Shown here: one piece after another, positions 19,140-29,004 of the stretch
Position numbering within the stretch: the stretch's first letter is position 1
How the letters are laid out: every line of letters starts with the position of its first letter
Source: Coralliovum pocilloporae
Lineage (GTDB): Bacteria; Pseudomonadota; Alphaproteobacteria; Rhizobiales; Cohaesibacteraceae
Direction of reading: 5' to 3'
Length of the DNA: 64,000 nucleotides
Assembly (NCBI RefSeq): GCF_030845175.1
Contig: NZ_CP132542.1
Coordinates: forward strand, 3,854,008-3,918,007
Translations under genes and position numbers: made by a program
Notes under the pieces: model-generated
Told to the model about the DNA's origin: nothing
What the model saw: only the letters and a program-made list of their open reading frames with translations
Databases searched by the model: none

Positions 19140-20342
19140 ATGAGTTCGTCCAAAGGCTTTGCCACCCGCGCTATCCACCACGCCTATGATCCCCAAGAGA
19201 ACGAAGGTGCGTTGACGCCGCCCCTGCACCTCACATCGACCTTTGCATTTGAGACCACTGAGGCCGGAGGCGAAATGTTCGCTGGCGAACGCCAGGGGCA
19301 TATTTACAGCCGTATCTCGAACCCGACCTGTGATCTTCTGGAGCAGCGCATTGCCACGCTCGAAGGGGCTGAAGCCGGGCTGGCCTTGTCCAGTGGCATG
19401 GGCGCCATTACGGCGGTGCTGTGGACTCTGCTGTCGCCCGGCGACGAAGTGATCGTCGACAAGACGCTTTACGGCTGCACCTTTGCCTTCATGCGGCATG
19501 GGCTGGCGAAATGGGGTGTGACCATCACTCATGTGGATATGACAGACCCGGAAAACCTGCGTGCTGCGATCTCAAAGCAGACCCGGGTCGTTTATTTCGA
19601 AACCCCGGCCAACCCGAACATGCGGCTGGTGGACATTGCCGCCACCGCCACAATCGCGCATGAAGCCGGGGCGCAGGTGGTCGTCGACAACACCTACGCT
19701 ACGCCTTTCCTGACACGACCCGTTGAACTGGGCGCTGATATCGTGGTGCACTCCGCCACCAAGTATCTCGGTGGACATGGCGATGTGGTGGCCGGGCTGG
19801 TTGCCGGCACGGCCGAACAGATCGCCGAGATCCGACTTGTTGGAATGAAGGACATGACGGGTGCGGTTATGGCACCGTTCAATGCGATGCTGATCCTGCG
19901 CGGGTTGAAAACTCTGGCCCTGCGTATGGAGCGCCATTGCGCTTCGGCTCGAATTGTGGCCGAGTATCTGCAGGAGCATCCGTCGGTCCGGACCGTGTAT
20001 TTTCCCGGGCTGGACAGTTTCGCCCAGCACGAACTTGCAACGTGTCAGATGTCCAGGCCCGGCGCGATGATCGCCTTTGAAGTCGAGGGCGGCATGGCGG
20101 GTGGCATCCGGTTCATGAACAACCTGAACATGATCCAGCGGGCCGTATCCCTGGGTGATGCCGAAACGCTGATCCAGCATCCGGCCTCTATGACCCACTC
20201 CACTTATACGCCCGAGGAGCGTGCCGAGCACGATATTGCTGACGGGTTGATCCGTTTGTCTGTCGGGCTGGAGGATGTCGATGACATCATCGCCGACCTG
20301 GATCAATCCCTGCCGCGACCCATTCATCACGCCGCCGAGTAA
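19140..20342 (+). CDS. mdeA: Methionine gamma-lyase
   Basis: A 400-residue Cys/Met-metabolism PLP enzyme, very close along its length to the P. putida enzyme. The start GFATRAIHHAYDP is typical. C113 in LYGCTF is the cysteine that marks methionine gamma-lyases (C116 in P. putida), and K208 in HSATKYLGGHGD binds PLP. It splits L-methionine into methanethiol, 2-oxobutyrate and ammonia in the cytosol. Start at 19140 follows GAGAGAGG. It is followed 10 bases later by the 2-oxobutyrate dehydrogenase E1 gene, so the keto acid is consumed by the same operon. Confidence 0.95.
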   Translation: MSSSKGFATRAIHHAYDPQENEGALTPPLHLTSTFAFETTEAGGEMFAGERQGHIYSRISNPTCDLLEQRIATLEGAEAGLALSSGMGAITAVLWTLLSPGDEVIVDKTLYGCTFAFMRHGLAKWGVTITHVDMTDPENLRAAISKQTRVVYFETPANPNMRLVDIAATATIAHEAGAQVVVDNTYATPFLTRPVELGADIVVHSATKYLGGHGDVVAGLVAGTAEQIAEIRLVGMKDMTGAVMAPFNAMLILRGLKTLALRMERHCASARIVAEYLQEHPSVRTVYFPGLDSFAQHELATCQMSRPGAMIAFEVEGGMAGGIRFMNNLNMIQRAVSLGDAETLIQHPASMTHSTYTPEERAEHDIADGLIRLSVGLEDVDDIIADLDQSLPRPIHHAAE

Positions 20343-20352
20343 GGAGCTTCTC

Positions 20353-22755
20353 ATGCCCACCGACATCGCCCAAATGAAAACCATTGAGCAACGGCTTCTG
20401 TGGCTGTCCCACTGGATGATCCATCATGCCAATCACATCCGGCCCAAGGCGGATGAGATCAAGGTCGGGGGGCATCAGGCGTCTTCCGCCTCCATGGTGT
20501 CGATTATGACGGCACTCTATTTCTCGGCCCTGAAACCCCAGGACCGGGTGGCTGTCAAACCTCATGCGTCGCCCGTGTTCCATGCGATGCACTATCTGAT
20601 GGGCAATCAGACCCGTGAGAAAATGGAGAATTTCCGCGGCTATGGCGGGGTGCAGTCCTATCCCAGCCGGACCAAGGATATTGATGATGTGGACTTCTCT
20701 ACCGGGTCTGTCGGGCTGGGTGTGGGGATAACGGCGCTTGCGTCCATGGTGCAGGATTTCATCAAGGCCAAGAGCTGGGGACAGAACACCGAAACCGGTC
20801 GCATGGTGGCGCTTGTGGGCGACGCGGAGCTGGATGAGGGCAATGTCTATGAAGTGCTGCAGGAAGGCTGGAAAAACGACTTGCGCAACACCTGGTGGAT
20901 TATCGACTATAACCGCCAGTCGCTGGACGGGATTGTCCGTGAGGGCCTTTTTGAGCGTCTTGAAAAGATCTTTGACGCCTTCGGCTGGGATGTGGTCCGG
21001 GTGAAATATGGTGCCCTGCAGCGGGCCGCCTTTGCGGAGCCTGGCGGCGAGAAACTGCGGGCCTGGATTGATGCCTGCCCCAATGCGGACTATTCGGCCC
21101 TCACCTATATGGGCGGCGAGGTGTGGCGGAAACATCTGATGGATGATCTGGGCGATCAGGGAGATGTCACCGCCCTGCTCGATTGCAGAAGTGATGCCGA
21201 GCTGGCGGCGCTTATGGAGAATCTCGGTGGCAATTGCGTGCACACCATGGCCGAGACATTCGATGCCATAGACCACGACCGCCCCACATGTTTTCTCGCC
21301 TATACCATCAAGGGCTGGGGAACACCCATTGCCGGGCACAAGGACAATCACGGCGGTCTGATGACCAAAGCCCAGATGGCAGACTGGCAGGCCCATATGG
21401 GTGTTCAGGCAGGAGAGGAATGGGAGCCATTTGCGACGGTTGATGATGTGGATGGTCTCAAGGCATTTCTGGCGCAGGTTCCTTTCTTTTCCAAAGGTAC
21501 CCGGCGTTATTCAGACGACCGGATTGCCGTGCCTGCCCTCCATGTGGATTCAGAGCGGGAATTGTCCACCCAGACCGCCTTTGGCAAGATCCTCGACACT
21601 CTGGCCAGGGGTGACAGCGACCTTGCGGCCCGCATCATGACCACATCGCCGGATGTGACCGGGACCACCAGCCTCGGGCCGTTTGTGAACCGCCGGAAAC
21701 TGTTCGCGCGGGATGAGCTGAAGGATGCCTTTATCGAGCATCGTATTCCCTCCACAGCCAAGTGGAATTTTGCGCCCGATGGGCAGCACCTGGAGCTTGG
21801 TATTGCCGAGATGAACCTGTTTCTGCTGCTCGGTGCGGCCGGTCTGGCTCACAGTCTCTGGGGCAAGCGAATTATTCCGATCGGCACGGTCTACGACCCC
21901 TTTGTTCATCGTGGTCTGGATGCGCTCAACTATGCCTGTTATCAGGACGCCCGTTTCATGATTGTCGGCACGCCGTCCGGTGTTACGCTGGCACCGGAGG
22001 GCGGCGCGCACCAGTCCATCGGCACCCAGCTTACAGGCATCGCCCAGGATGGCCTGGCCTCATTTGAGCCTGCCTTTGCCGATGAGCTGGCGCTGATCAT
22101 GGAGTGGGCGTTTGACTATATGCAACGCGATGGTGAGGGTGACCCGGACGAGCGCACATGGCTCAGGGATGAGACCGGAGGCTCAGTCTATCTGCGCCTG
22201 ACCACAAAGCCGCTTGAGCAGCCCGCAAAGCGGACGGACGAGCTCTTCCGCAGAGGCGTTATTGACGGTGCTTACTGGCTACGGGAGCCGGGTCCCAATT
22301 GCGAGCTTGTCATCGCCTATCAGGGCGCTGTGGCAAACGAGGCGATTGAGGCCGCTGGCAGGCTGGCGGAAAGCCGTCGTGATATCGGGGTTCTGGCGGT
22401 CACCTCCGCCGACAGACTGAATGCCGGCTGGACAGCCGCCCAGCGCGACCGGGCCCGGGGCAATCGCAAGGCAAGAAGCCATATCGAAACCCTTCTCGGC
22501 ACCCTGCCCAACCATTGCAGCCTGCTGACCGTGGTTGACGGTCATCCGGCCACCCTGTCCTGGCTGGGGGCCGTTGCCGGACACAGGACCATCCCGCTCG
22601 GGGTGGAGCATTTCGGTCAGACCGGAACCATCGGCGACCTCTACCAGCACTTCGGCATCAACCGCGACAGCATAGTCCAGCAGGCCCACGGTGCCCTGCA
22701 GACGGGCGCAGAACTCTCAGAAGCCAGAAAAGCCGCGATCAGAGCCGTGAACTGA
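20353..22755 (+). CDS. mdeB: 2-oxobutyrate/pyruvate dehydrogenase E1 (AceE-type)
   Basis: An 800-residue homodimeric-type E1 subunit. The thiamine diphosphate motif is GDAELDEGNVYE ... WWIIDYNRQS; the substrate region has GGHQASSASM and later AEMNLFLLLGAAGL. It is homologous to AceE, somewhat shorter than the E. coli protein. In P. putida the gene next to mdeA, mdeB, encodes the alpha-ketobutyrate dehydrogenase E1. The same adjacency here, with AAGGAG 7 bases before the ATG, makes oxidation of 2-oxobutyrate to propionyl-CoA the likely job. The E2 and E3 subunits are not in the window and must be borrowed from another complex. Confidence 0.9.
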   Translation: MPTDIAQMKTIEQRLLWLSHWMIHHANHIRPKADEIKVGGHQASSASMVSIMTALYFSALKPQDRVAVKPHASPVFHAMHYLMGNQTREKMENFRGYGGVQSYPSRTKDIDDVDFSTGSVGLGVGITALASMVQDFIKAKSWGQNTETGRMVALVGDAELDEGNVYEVLQEGWKNDLRNTWWIIDYNRQSLDGIVREGLFERLEKIFDAFGWDVVRVKYGALQRAAFAEPGGEKLRAWIDACPNADYSALTYMGGEVWRKHLMDDLGDQGDVTALLDCRSDAELAALMENLGGNCVHTMAETFDAIDHDRPTCFLAYTIKGWGTPIAGHKDNHGGLMTKAQMADWQAHMGVQAGEEWEPFATVDDVDGLKAFLAQVPFFSKGTRRYSDDRIAVPALHVDSERELSTQTAFGKILDTLARGDSDLAARIMTTSPDVTGTTSLGPFVNRRKLFARDELKDAFIEHRIPSTAKWNFAPDGQHLELGIAEMNLFLLLGAAGLAHSLWGKRIIPIGTVYDPFVHRGLDALNYACYQDARFMIVGTPSGVTLAPEGGAHQSIGTQLTGIAQDGLASFEPAFADELALIMEWAFDYMQRDGEGDPDERTWLRDETGGSVYLRLTTKPLEQPAKRTDELFRRGVIDGAYWLREPGPNCELVIAYQGAVANEAIEAAGRLAESRRDIGVLAVTSADRLNAGWTAAQRDRARGNRKARSHIETLLGTLPNHCSLLTVVDGHPATLSWLGAVAGHRTIPLGVEHFGQTGTIGDLYQHFGINRDSIVQQAHGALQTGAELSEARKAAIRAVN

Positions 22756-22840
22756 CGGAGGTTGGGGGGGGCTTCATTGAGGCCCTCCCCGGCACCCTCG
22801 CAGGCTTCTTCTGCGGGGGGGGGGGCGTTCAGCCAGGCAA

Positions 22841-23314
22841 TCAGTGATCAAGTGTTGAAGCTAGTCTGATGGCTCGGTTGAGGCGGAAATAGAAGAAAAG
22901 CATGAGAAGAGCCATCATGGAAAATTCGAATGCTGATGTCCCGTCCTCAATGAGTGCTGTCCCGGCGAACACATCACTCAGAAGGGCAAGTAAGTAGAAA
23001 AGTATTATCAATAGAAGTGCCTTGACTGCTACTGGAAAACTCAGGCATAGAGATCGTGATATAAAATCTCTGTTGTCACCTTTTGAATTTGTATGATATA
23101 TGAGGATAGTTCCTAATATATTGCTTAATATAATAAGTATATCTGCATAAATATCCCATTTATTTATCGTTTCTAACAGATTGCTGGAAGCCCATGTTGA
23201 CGTTAATATCGATATGAGTGCCGTATAAATAAGAAAATAAAAGAATTTCTCCCTTTCGGAAACGGAATCGCTCCTAAATCTTAGAGCCAGTTTCGTATCA
23301 TTAAAAATTTGCAT
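22841..23314 (-). CDS. Small membrane protein, AT-rich orphan
   Basis: A 157-residue protein with four predicted membrane helices (about 27-45, 55-75, 92-115, 127-145). Composition is much richer in A+T than mdeB, suggesting acquisition. No family recognised. It ends about 85 bases from the mdeB stop, convergent, across a G-rich spacer with an 11-G run (22815-22825). Confidence 0.6.
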   Translation of the reverse strand: MQIFNDTKLALRFRSDSVSEREKFFYFLIYTALISILTSTWASSNLLETINKWDIYADILIILSNILGTILIYHTNSKGDNRDFISRSLCLSFPVAVKALLLIILFYLLALLSDVFAGTALIEDGTSAFEFSMMALLMLFFYFRLNRAIRLASTLDH

Positions 23315-23503
23315 GCAGATTTATTTCCTGAGTCGATATTTGTAATTATTGAGGTTCAAATTTAGGCGAGGTTCGCGGATTCGGTCAACTGACGGGTTTA
23401 ATTTTTGATTGCAGCATAGACTGGTGGTGAATATTACAATTATTAGAGCGCTTTCCCGGAAAGTGTGTGCGTAATTGATCCGTTACCGTAATTTATCGAC
23501 TGG

Positions 23504-23844
23504 ATGCCGGGTCAAGCCCGGCATGACACAGAGGGTGTGGTGGTCCTCTGCCTCATGATACTGAGGGGTTGGTGCTCGGCCTTTATCCCACCTGCTGCCG
23601 GTCCTCCCGGGCAAGCAAAGTGCAGATCCGGGAACCAGAGACGGCAGGTTCTAATTGTTTGGAATCCTTCCAGCTGGATCCCGGCTCGGGGGCCGGGATG
23701 ACACCGAACCTGTGGCCAACCTTCTACCCCGCAACACCCACAGCCTGTCACCCCGGCCAAGCGCAGCGTAGAGCCGGGGTCCAGAGGCGGCAGGCTCCGA
23801 GGGTGTGGTTTCTTCCCGGCTGGATGCCGGATCAAGTCCGGCAT
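23504..23844. repeat. Cluster of REP-like palindromic repeats
   Basis: Four copies of two related hairpin types occupy the gap right of the AT-rich orphan. Type 1: ATGCCGGG-N5-CCCGGCAT at 23504-23524 and ATGCCGGA-N5-TCCGGCAT at 23824-23844. Type 2: ATCCCGGC...GCCGGGAT at 23678-23699 and ACCCCGGC...GCCGGGGT at 23750-23780. Each is flanked by conserved ctgga and tgaca. A degenerate copy follows near 23935. The remaining bases of 23315-24256 show no gene. Confidence 0.8.
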
Positions 23845-24259
23845 GACACTGGGGGTGGTGTGACGCTCTGCTTCATGACACGAAGGAGGTGGCCAATCTT
23901 CGGCCTCTGCCTCTGCCCCAGCCACTCCCTGTCGTCCCGGACAAGCGGAGCGCTGATCTAGGAACCAGAAGCAGCAGGTTCTGAGAGTGGGGCGACTCTC
24001 TGCCCTACCCCCTGCCTGTCGTCACCGAAATTCCACGATGTTGAAGCTCTGACAAGGACGCCTCCGTGAAGGCATCCTTGAATCAGAAGCACGCTGATTT
24101 GCAAACCCTGTCGCATGATGTGGTATCTCTGGATGCTGGACGAACGTTTGCTGCATGCATGAAGCCGGGTAGAGCAGTGGCTCATGACGACGGCTTATAT
24201 TTTGTGATTTTGCAATTTTTATTATAATCTCAGGTGAACTGAAATTCATCAATAAGGTG

Positions 24260-24640
24260 ATGGGTTTCAATTTAATATTGCAAGTAAAGAAAGAGAAAAG
24301 GTATCCAATTTTGATTGGTATTCTCGCATTAGCGTCACTTTTACCATCGTTAGCATATATAATGGCATTTGGCGCAACATTTTTTAGATATCGGGATTTA
24401 AAGAGTTCTATAGATATTAGGGGAAGTTATATTTTCTTTGTTTTGTTATTTTCTCTTCTGCTTTTTATTTTATGCTGGTATGCTCGGATATACTTGGTAG
24501 GTGCGATGGGTTCGGATTCCGATGATCCATATGATGATTTGGCTTTATATTTTTGGATAAATGCTGCAACTCCAATTCTTGCATGGATAGTTGTCTGCAG
24601 GCTTTGGCATCGTCTTTCAAATGAAGCAAAAAGAGAATGA
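24260..24640 (+). CDS. Small membrane protein, AT-rich orphan
   Basis: A 126-residue protein with three or four hydrophobic helices (YPILIGILALASLLPSLAYI; SYIFFVLLFSLLLFILCW; FWINAATPILAWIVVCRLW). Not recognised. Composition matches the AT-rich orphan at 22841-23314, with the palindromic repeat cluster between them, so both may belong to one acquired patch. The start at 24260 follows a weak AAGG; 24257 (GTG) is the alternative. Confidence 0.5.
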   Translation: MGFNLILQVKKEKRYPILIGILALASLLPSLAYIMAFGATFFRYRDLKSSIDIRGSYIFFVLLFSLLLFILCWYARIYLVGAMGSDSDDPYDDLALYFWINAATPILAWIVVCRLWHRLSNEAKRE

Positions 24641-24700
24641 ATACTGCTTTAGATTGTTATTAATTGCCGTGGCGCTTTGACAATCAAACCACCAAGCACA

Positions 24701-24738
24701 AAAACGCCGGGCTGGTTTTCAACCCAACCCGGCGCTTT
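24701..24738 (-). terminator. Rho-independent terminator of acnB
   Basis: On the minus strand CGCCGGGTTGG and CCAGCCCGGCG form an 11-bp stem (one G-U) around GTTGAAAA, followed by TTTTTG. It lies about 50 bases past the acnB stop codon. Confidence 0.85.
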
Positions 24739-24788
24739 ACTGAGCAGTTTGTCTGTCTCAGCTCATCTAGCCCCTGGAACGCTCCACT

Positions 24789-27581
24789 CTAGAAATGCAC
24801 CGACCGTGAATTGGCGGATTTTTCCAGTGAGGGGGCGAATTTTGTGAGGTCTATGCCGTCTACGGCTGACTTGTATTCGTCCATGTTCGGGGTTCTGCCG
24901 AGAATGGCGGAGAGGACGACAACCGGGGTTGAGGCCAGAAGGGACTCGCCTTTCTTGTCGGCTGAATCTTCCACCACGCGGCCCTGGAACAGGCGGGTGG
25001 ATGTGGCCAGAACCGTATCGCCCTTTTCTGCCTTTTCCTGGTTGCCCATGCAGAGGCTGCAGCCCGGACGTTCCAGATAGAGCACGTTTTCATATTCGGT
25101 GCGGGCTGTGTTTTTCGGCTTCAGATCATCGAACTCGAAGCCCGAATATTTCTGCAGGATTTCCCAGTCGCCTTCGTCCTTCAGCTCATCAATGATGTTG
25201 TAGGTCGGGGCGGCCACTACCAGCGGCGCGTTGAACTCCACCTTGCCGGTTTTCTTTTCCAGATTGCGCAGCATCTGGGCGACGATTTTCATGTCGCCCT
25301 TGTGCACCATGCAGGAGCCGACAAAGCCCAGATCCACCTGCTTTTCACCCCTGTAGAAGGAGACAGGGCGGATCGTGTCATGGGTGTAGCGCCTGGAGAC
25401 ATCCGCGTTGTTGACGTCCGGGTCGGCAATCATCGGCTCGTCGATCTCGTCCAGATCAACCACCACTTCCGCGAAATATTTGGCGTTGGCGTCCGGCGAC
25501 AGGGCCGGTTTCTCGCCGGAGCGGATTTCGGCAATGCGCTTGTCGGCCTTCTCGATCAGGCCATGCAGGGTGCGGGCCGGATTTTCCATGCCCTTGTCGA
25601 TCATGATCTGGATGCGGCTCTTGGCGATTTCGAGCGATTCAATCAGCGTCTCGTCTTCCGAGATACAGATGGAGGCCTTGGCCTTCATCTCTGCGGTCCA
25701 GTCAGTGAAGGTGAAGGCCTGGTCGGCCAGCAGCGTGCCGATGTGCACCTCGATGATCCGGCCCTGGAAAACATTGTCGCCGAACTGCTTCAGCATCTGG
25801 GCCTGGGTGGCATGCACCACATCACGGAAATCCATGTGATCCTTCATGGTGCCCTTGAAGGTGACCTTGACGGATTCAGGGATGGGCATGGTGGCTTCGC
25901 CTGTGGCCAGCGCCAGGGCCACGGTGCCGGAATCAGCCCCGAAGGCAACACCCTTCGACATGCGGGTGTGGGAATCGCCGCCAATGATGATGGCCCAGTC
26001 ATCCACGGTGATATCGTTCAGCACCTTGTGGATCACGTCTGTCATGGAATGATAGACGCCTTTCGGATCACGGGCGGTGATGAGACCAAAACGGTTCATG
26101 AAACCCATCAGCTTGGGGATGTTGGCCTGTGCCTTCACATCCCACACAGACGCCGTGTGGCAGCCGGACTGATAGGCGCCATCCACCGTGGGCGAGATGA
26201 CGGTCGCAGCCATGGCCTCAAGCTCCTGGGAGGTCATCAGGCCGGTCGTATCCTGGGAGCCGACAATGTTCACCTTGACCCGCACATCGGAACCCGCATG
26301 CAGCGCACTGTCGCCGGAGATGCCAACCGCATTGGCGTTGAAAATCTTCTCAACGGCGGTCAGGCCCTGCCCGTCGTGGGAGATTTCCTTTGACGGAGCA
26401 AAGACCGGCTCAACAGCCACGCCCAGGGCCTGGGCGGCAAAGCTCTGCAGCTTCTTGCCGAAGACAACGGCATAAGAGCCGCCCGCCTTCATGAATTCCA
26501 CCTTCTGCGGGGTAAAGGCAGAGGCCACATCCACCAGCTCTTCGTCACCGGCCTCGTTATAGAGCTTCTTCTCTTTGGTGTTGATGGTCAGAACGGTTCC
26601 CGTCTCGACGGAATATTTCTGTTCGAGAACCGGGCTGTCATCATTGTTGAGAATAGGCTTGCCATCCGGGCCCAGCTTTTTGACCCAGTTTTTCAGGTCA
26701 ATGCCAATGCCGCCTGTCACCCCGACCGTGGTCAGGAAGATGGGAGAGATGCCGTTTGTTCCGGCAACAACCGGGGCAATATTGACGAACGGCACATAGG
26801 GGCTGGCCTGCTTGCCAGTCCACAGCGCCACATTGTTGACGCCGGACATGCGGGAGGACCCCACACCCATGGTGCCCTTTTCGGCAATCAGCATCACGCG
26901 CTTGTCCGGATGCTGGGCCTGCAGGGCGCGGATGTCATCCTGCGCCTGTTCAGAAATCAGGCACTTGCCGTGCAGCTCGCGGTCGGCACGGGAATGGGCC
27001 TGGTTGCCAGGAGACAGAAGGTCGGTGGAGATATCACCTTCGGCAGCGATATAGGTCACCACCTTGATCTCTTCGTCAACGTCCGGCAGCTTGGTGAAGA
27101 ACTCGGCCTTTGCGTAGCTCTGAAGAATATCCCTGGCCACTGCATTGCCGTCCGCATTGGCCTGGGCCAGACGGTCAGTATCGGCTTCATAGAGGAAGAC
27201 CTGGGTCTTCAGAACGTCGGCCGCGCCCGCGGCAATGGTCGTATCGTCACCCAGTGCCAGATCCAGCAGAACCTCAACGGACGGGCCGCCCTTCATGTGG
27301 GACAGCAGCTCGAACGCGAACGCGCGAGAGATTTCTTCGACCGACACAGCGCCCAGAATGATGTCCTTCAGGAAGAAGGCCTTCTCGCGGGCGGCGCTGG
27401 TGGTGCCTGGCAGGGTGTTGTAGATCAAGAAGTCGAGAGACGCCTTTCTGTGCTCGCTATCCAGATCTTTAATCTGCGAGATGATCTCTCTCACAAGCGC
27501 AGCCTCTTCGATGGGCTTTGGATTCAGGCCCTGGGCTTTGCGAGTTTCAATCTCATTCAAGTAATCTGTATACAAGCTCAT
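24789..27581 (-). CDS. acnB: Bifunctional aconitate hydratase / 2-methylisocitrate dehydratase B
   Basis: A 930-residue AcnB of standard length and order: N-terminal HEAT-like domain (MSLYTDYLNEIETRKAQGLN), swivelling domain (GTMGVGSSRMSGVNN, APVVAGTNGI), then the catalytic domains. Iron-sulfur ligand cysteines lie in GFVGSCMVHKGD and in RPGCSLCMGNQ. It interconverts citrate and isocitrate in the TCA cycle and in many bacteria also serves the 2-methylcitrate cycle. That second role would suit the propionyl-CoA made by mdeB nearby, but this link is an inference. Monocistronic with its own terminator. Confidence 0.97.
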   Translation of the reverse strand: MSLYTDYLNEIETRKAQGLNPKPIEEAALVREIISQIKDLDSEHRKASLDFLIYNTLPGTTSAAREKAFFLKDIILGAVSVEEISRAFAFELLSHMKGGPSVEVLLDLALGDDTTIAAGAADVLKTQVFLYEADTDRLAQANADGNAVARDILQSYAKAEFFTKLPDVDEEIKVVTYIAAEGDISTDLLSPGNQAHSRADRELHGKCLISEQAQDDIRALQAQHPDKRVMLIAEKGTMGVGSSRMSGVNNVALWTGKQASPYVPFVNIAPVVAGTNGISPIFLTTVGVTGGIGIDLKNWVKKLGPDGKPILNNDDSPVLEQKYSVETGTVLTINTKEKKLYNEAGDEELVDVASAFTPQKVEFMKAGGSYAVVFGKKLQSFAAQALGVAVEPVFAPSKEISHDGQGLTAVEKIFNANAVGISGDSALHAGSDVRVKVNIVGSQDTTGLMTSQELEAMAATVISPTVDGAYQSGCHTASVWDVKAQANIPKLMGFMNRFGLITARDPKGVYHSMTDVIHKVLNDITVDDWAIIIGGDSHTRMSKGVAFGADSGTVALALATGEATMPIPESVKVTFKGTMKDHMDFRDVVHATQAQMLKQFGDNVFQGRIIEVHIGTLLADQAFTFTDWTAEMKAKASICISEDETLIESLEIAKSRIQIMIDKGMENPARTLHGLIEKADKRIAEIRSGEKPALSPDANAKYFAEVVVDLDEIDEPMIADPDVNNADVSRRYTHDTIRPVSFYRGEKQVDLGFVGSCMVHKGDMKIVAQMLRNLEKKTGKVEFNAPLVVAAPTYNIIDELKDEGDWEILQKYSGFEFDDLKPKNTARTEYENVLYLERPGCSLCMGNQEKAEKGDTVLATSTRLFQGRVVEDSADKKGESLLASTPVVVLSAILGRTPNMDEYKSAVDGIDLTKFAPSLEKSANSRSVHF

Positions 27582-28080
27582 GATTTTCCCGACGCATTGG
27601 TTTCAGGGCCGAGGCCCATTCAGTTCATTCTGCAAAGGGGTTCCAGCCCCCTGTCCCGTTTCCGGGTGGTTCGGCAGGGTCAGACCGGCGCGCGGATCAG
27701 GCCTCAAGCGGGCCGCGAGCAGCGCCTTTGTCACCATATCCGTATCATGCAGACACCGGATATGCCGCCTTGCAAGGGACATCACCCAACCGAGCGCAGT
27801 AGTAAGTCAGCAGAGTCTGGCTGACAAGGTGTTTCCGTCTAGTAAATAAGTGGGATTCTGCCTGCCGCTTGTCCAGTATTTGCCCCGATTTCCGGGCCGG
27901 AGGCCGCCTGTGTGGTCTCATGGTACAAAGAGGGGCGGTTTCATAGGGGTATGCCGCACCCTCGCCCTTTTCATCCTCTTCCCCATCCGATAGAATATTT
28001 CCTGAGAGTGAAATGGAATCGCGGGATTTTCTGCAAACAACCTTGCATGATGGCCCGCACGACTGGAAGACAATATTCTT
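27582..28080. promoter_or_regulatory. Divergent control region acnB / XRE-cupin
   Basis: About 500 bases separate the two divergent start codons. The half near the regulator is AT-rich and contains GAATATTT at 27991-27998 and AATATTCTT immediately before the regulator ATG, possible half-sites. No protein-coding frame here looks real. Probably holds both promoters. Confidence 0.4.
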
Positions 28081-28716
28081 ATGCTGAATCAGGATCCCCA
28101 CAGCCTCAAGTCCAGAAAAGAAAATGTGCTCGAGGTGGCCATTGGCCGGGAAGTCCGCTCGTTCCGGAAACTGTCCGGGCTGACTGTGGCCGATCTGGCG
28201 GAGGCAACCGGGCTGTCCGTGGGGATGCTGTCGAAGATCGAGAACGGCAACACATCTCCGTCACTGACCACCCTGCGCCTGTTATCAGAAGCCCTGCGGG
28301 TGCCGGTGACGGCCTTCTTCCGGCGCTTTGAAGAAAAGCGGGAAGCCATTCATGTAAAGGCGGGCGAAGCAGTCGAGACCGAACGACGCGGCACCCGCGC
28401 CGGACACCAGTACAACATGCTCGGCCATATCCGCTGCAATTCAAGCTCGGTCATGGTGGAACCCTATATCATCCGCCTGACCGAGACATCCGACACCTTC
28501 CCCACCTTCCAGCATGACGGGCTGGAGCTCATCTACATGCTGGAGGGAGAAGTGGTCTACCGCCATGGCAGCGAGCTCTACCACCTGAAGCCCGGCGACA
28601 GCCTCTTCTTCGACGCCGACGCCGCCCACGGCCCGGAAAAAATGATCACCCTCCCCATCACCTACATGTCCGTGATCTCCTACCACCAGAACTGGGACCA
28701 GGGCGAGCGGGGGTGA
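28081..28716 (+). CDS. XRE-family regulator with C-terminal cupin
   Basis: A 211-residue regulator: XRE helix-turn-helix at about residues 18-72 (VRSFRKLSGLTVADLAEATG, LSKIENGNTSPSLTTLRLLSEAL) and a cupin barrel at about 130-205 (HDGLELIYMLEGEVVYRHGSE, LKPGDSLFFDADAAHGPE). Cupin-type regulators sense a small ligand. Being divergent from acnB it may control aconitase, but the ligand is unknown. Confidence 0.87.
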   Translation: MLNQDPHSLKSRKENVLEVAIGREVRSFRKLSGLTVADLAEATGLSVGMLSKIENGNTSPSLTTLRLLSEALRVPVTAFFRRFEEKREAIHVKAGEAVETERRGTRAGHQYNMLGHIRCNSSSVMVEPYIIRLTETSDTFPTFQHDGLELIYMLEGEVVYRHGSELYHLKPGDSLFFDADAAHGPEKMITLPITYMSVISYHQNWDQGERG

Positions 28717-29004
28717 ATGGGGGATCAGGCTGAAATGATCGGGTTGTTTTGAAGGCTGTTGAATTTGTCTGATGACCGTGCCTGCACTTTGTCGAGATAA
28801 TAGGCTCTGAGAGAGCAGCCGTTGTCTATGGTGGGAGTAGATGTTGTGGCCCATTACGGACTTGCTCACCTAGTTTGAGTCCTGCGGCGCTGCCTATCAA
28901 ACCTGCCATCCTTAAGGATGAGGTTACGACACCTTTCAGTTGAAAATATTTCTTAGAAGCCCTATGTCCCAAAGAACGAAAGCAGAACATTTGGGGAGGT
29001 GTTT

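Noticed and set aside
22815..22825. Run of eleven G as a phase-variable tract
   Set aside because: It lies between two convergent stop codons, outside any gene or visible promoter.
23504..23844. CRISPR array
   Set aside because: Repeats are palindromic, irregularly spaced and of two types, without uniform spacers or cas genes.
25302..26393. Long plus-strand open frame opposite acnB (also 26910-27824)
   Set aside because: It is antisense to the fully conserved aconitase B frame; His- and Gly-rich composition is typical of a shadow frame in high-GC coding DNA.
27745..28101. 118-codon minus-strand frame in the acnB/XRE-cupin spacer
   Set aside because: No ribosome binding site, odd composition, overlaps the start of the divergent regulator and would fill a clear promoter region.
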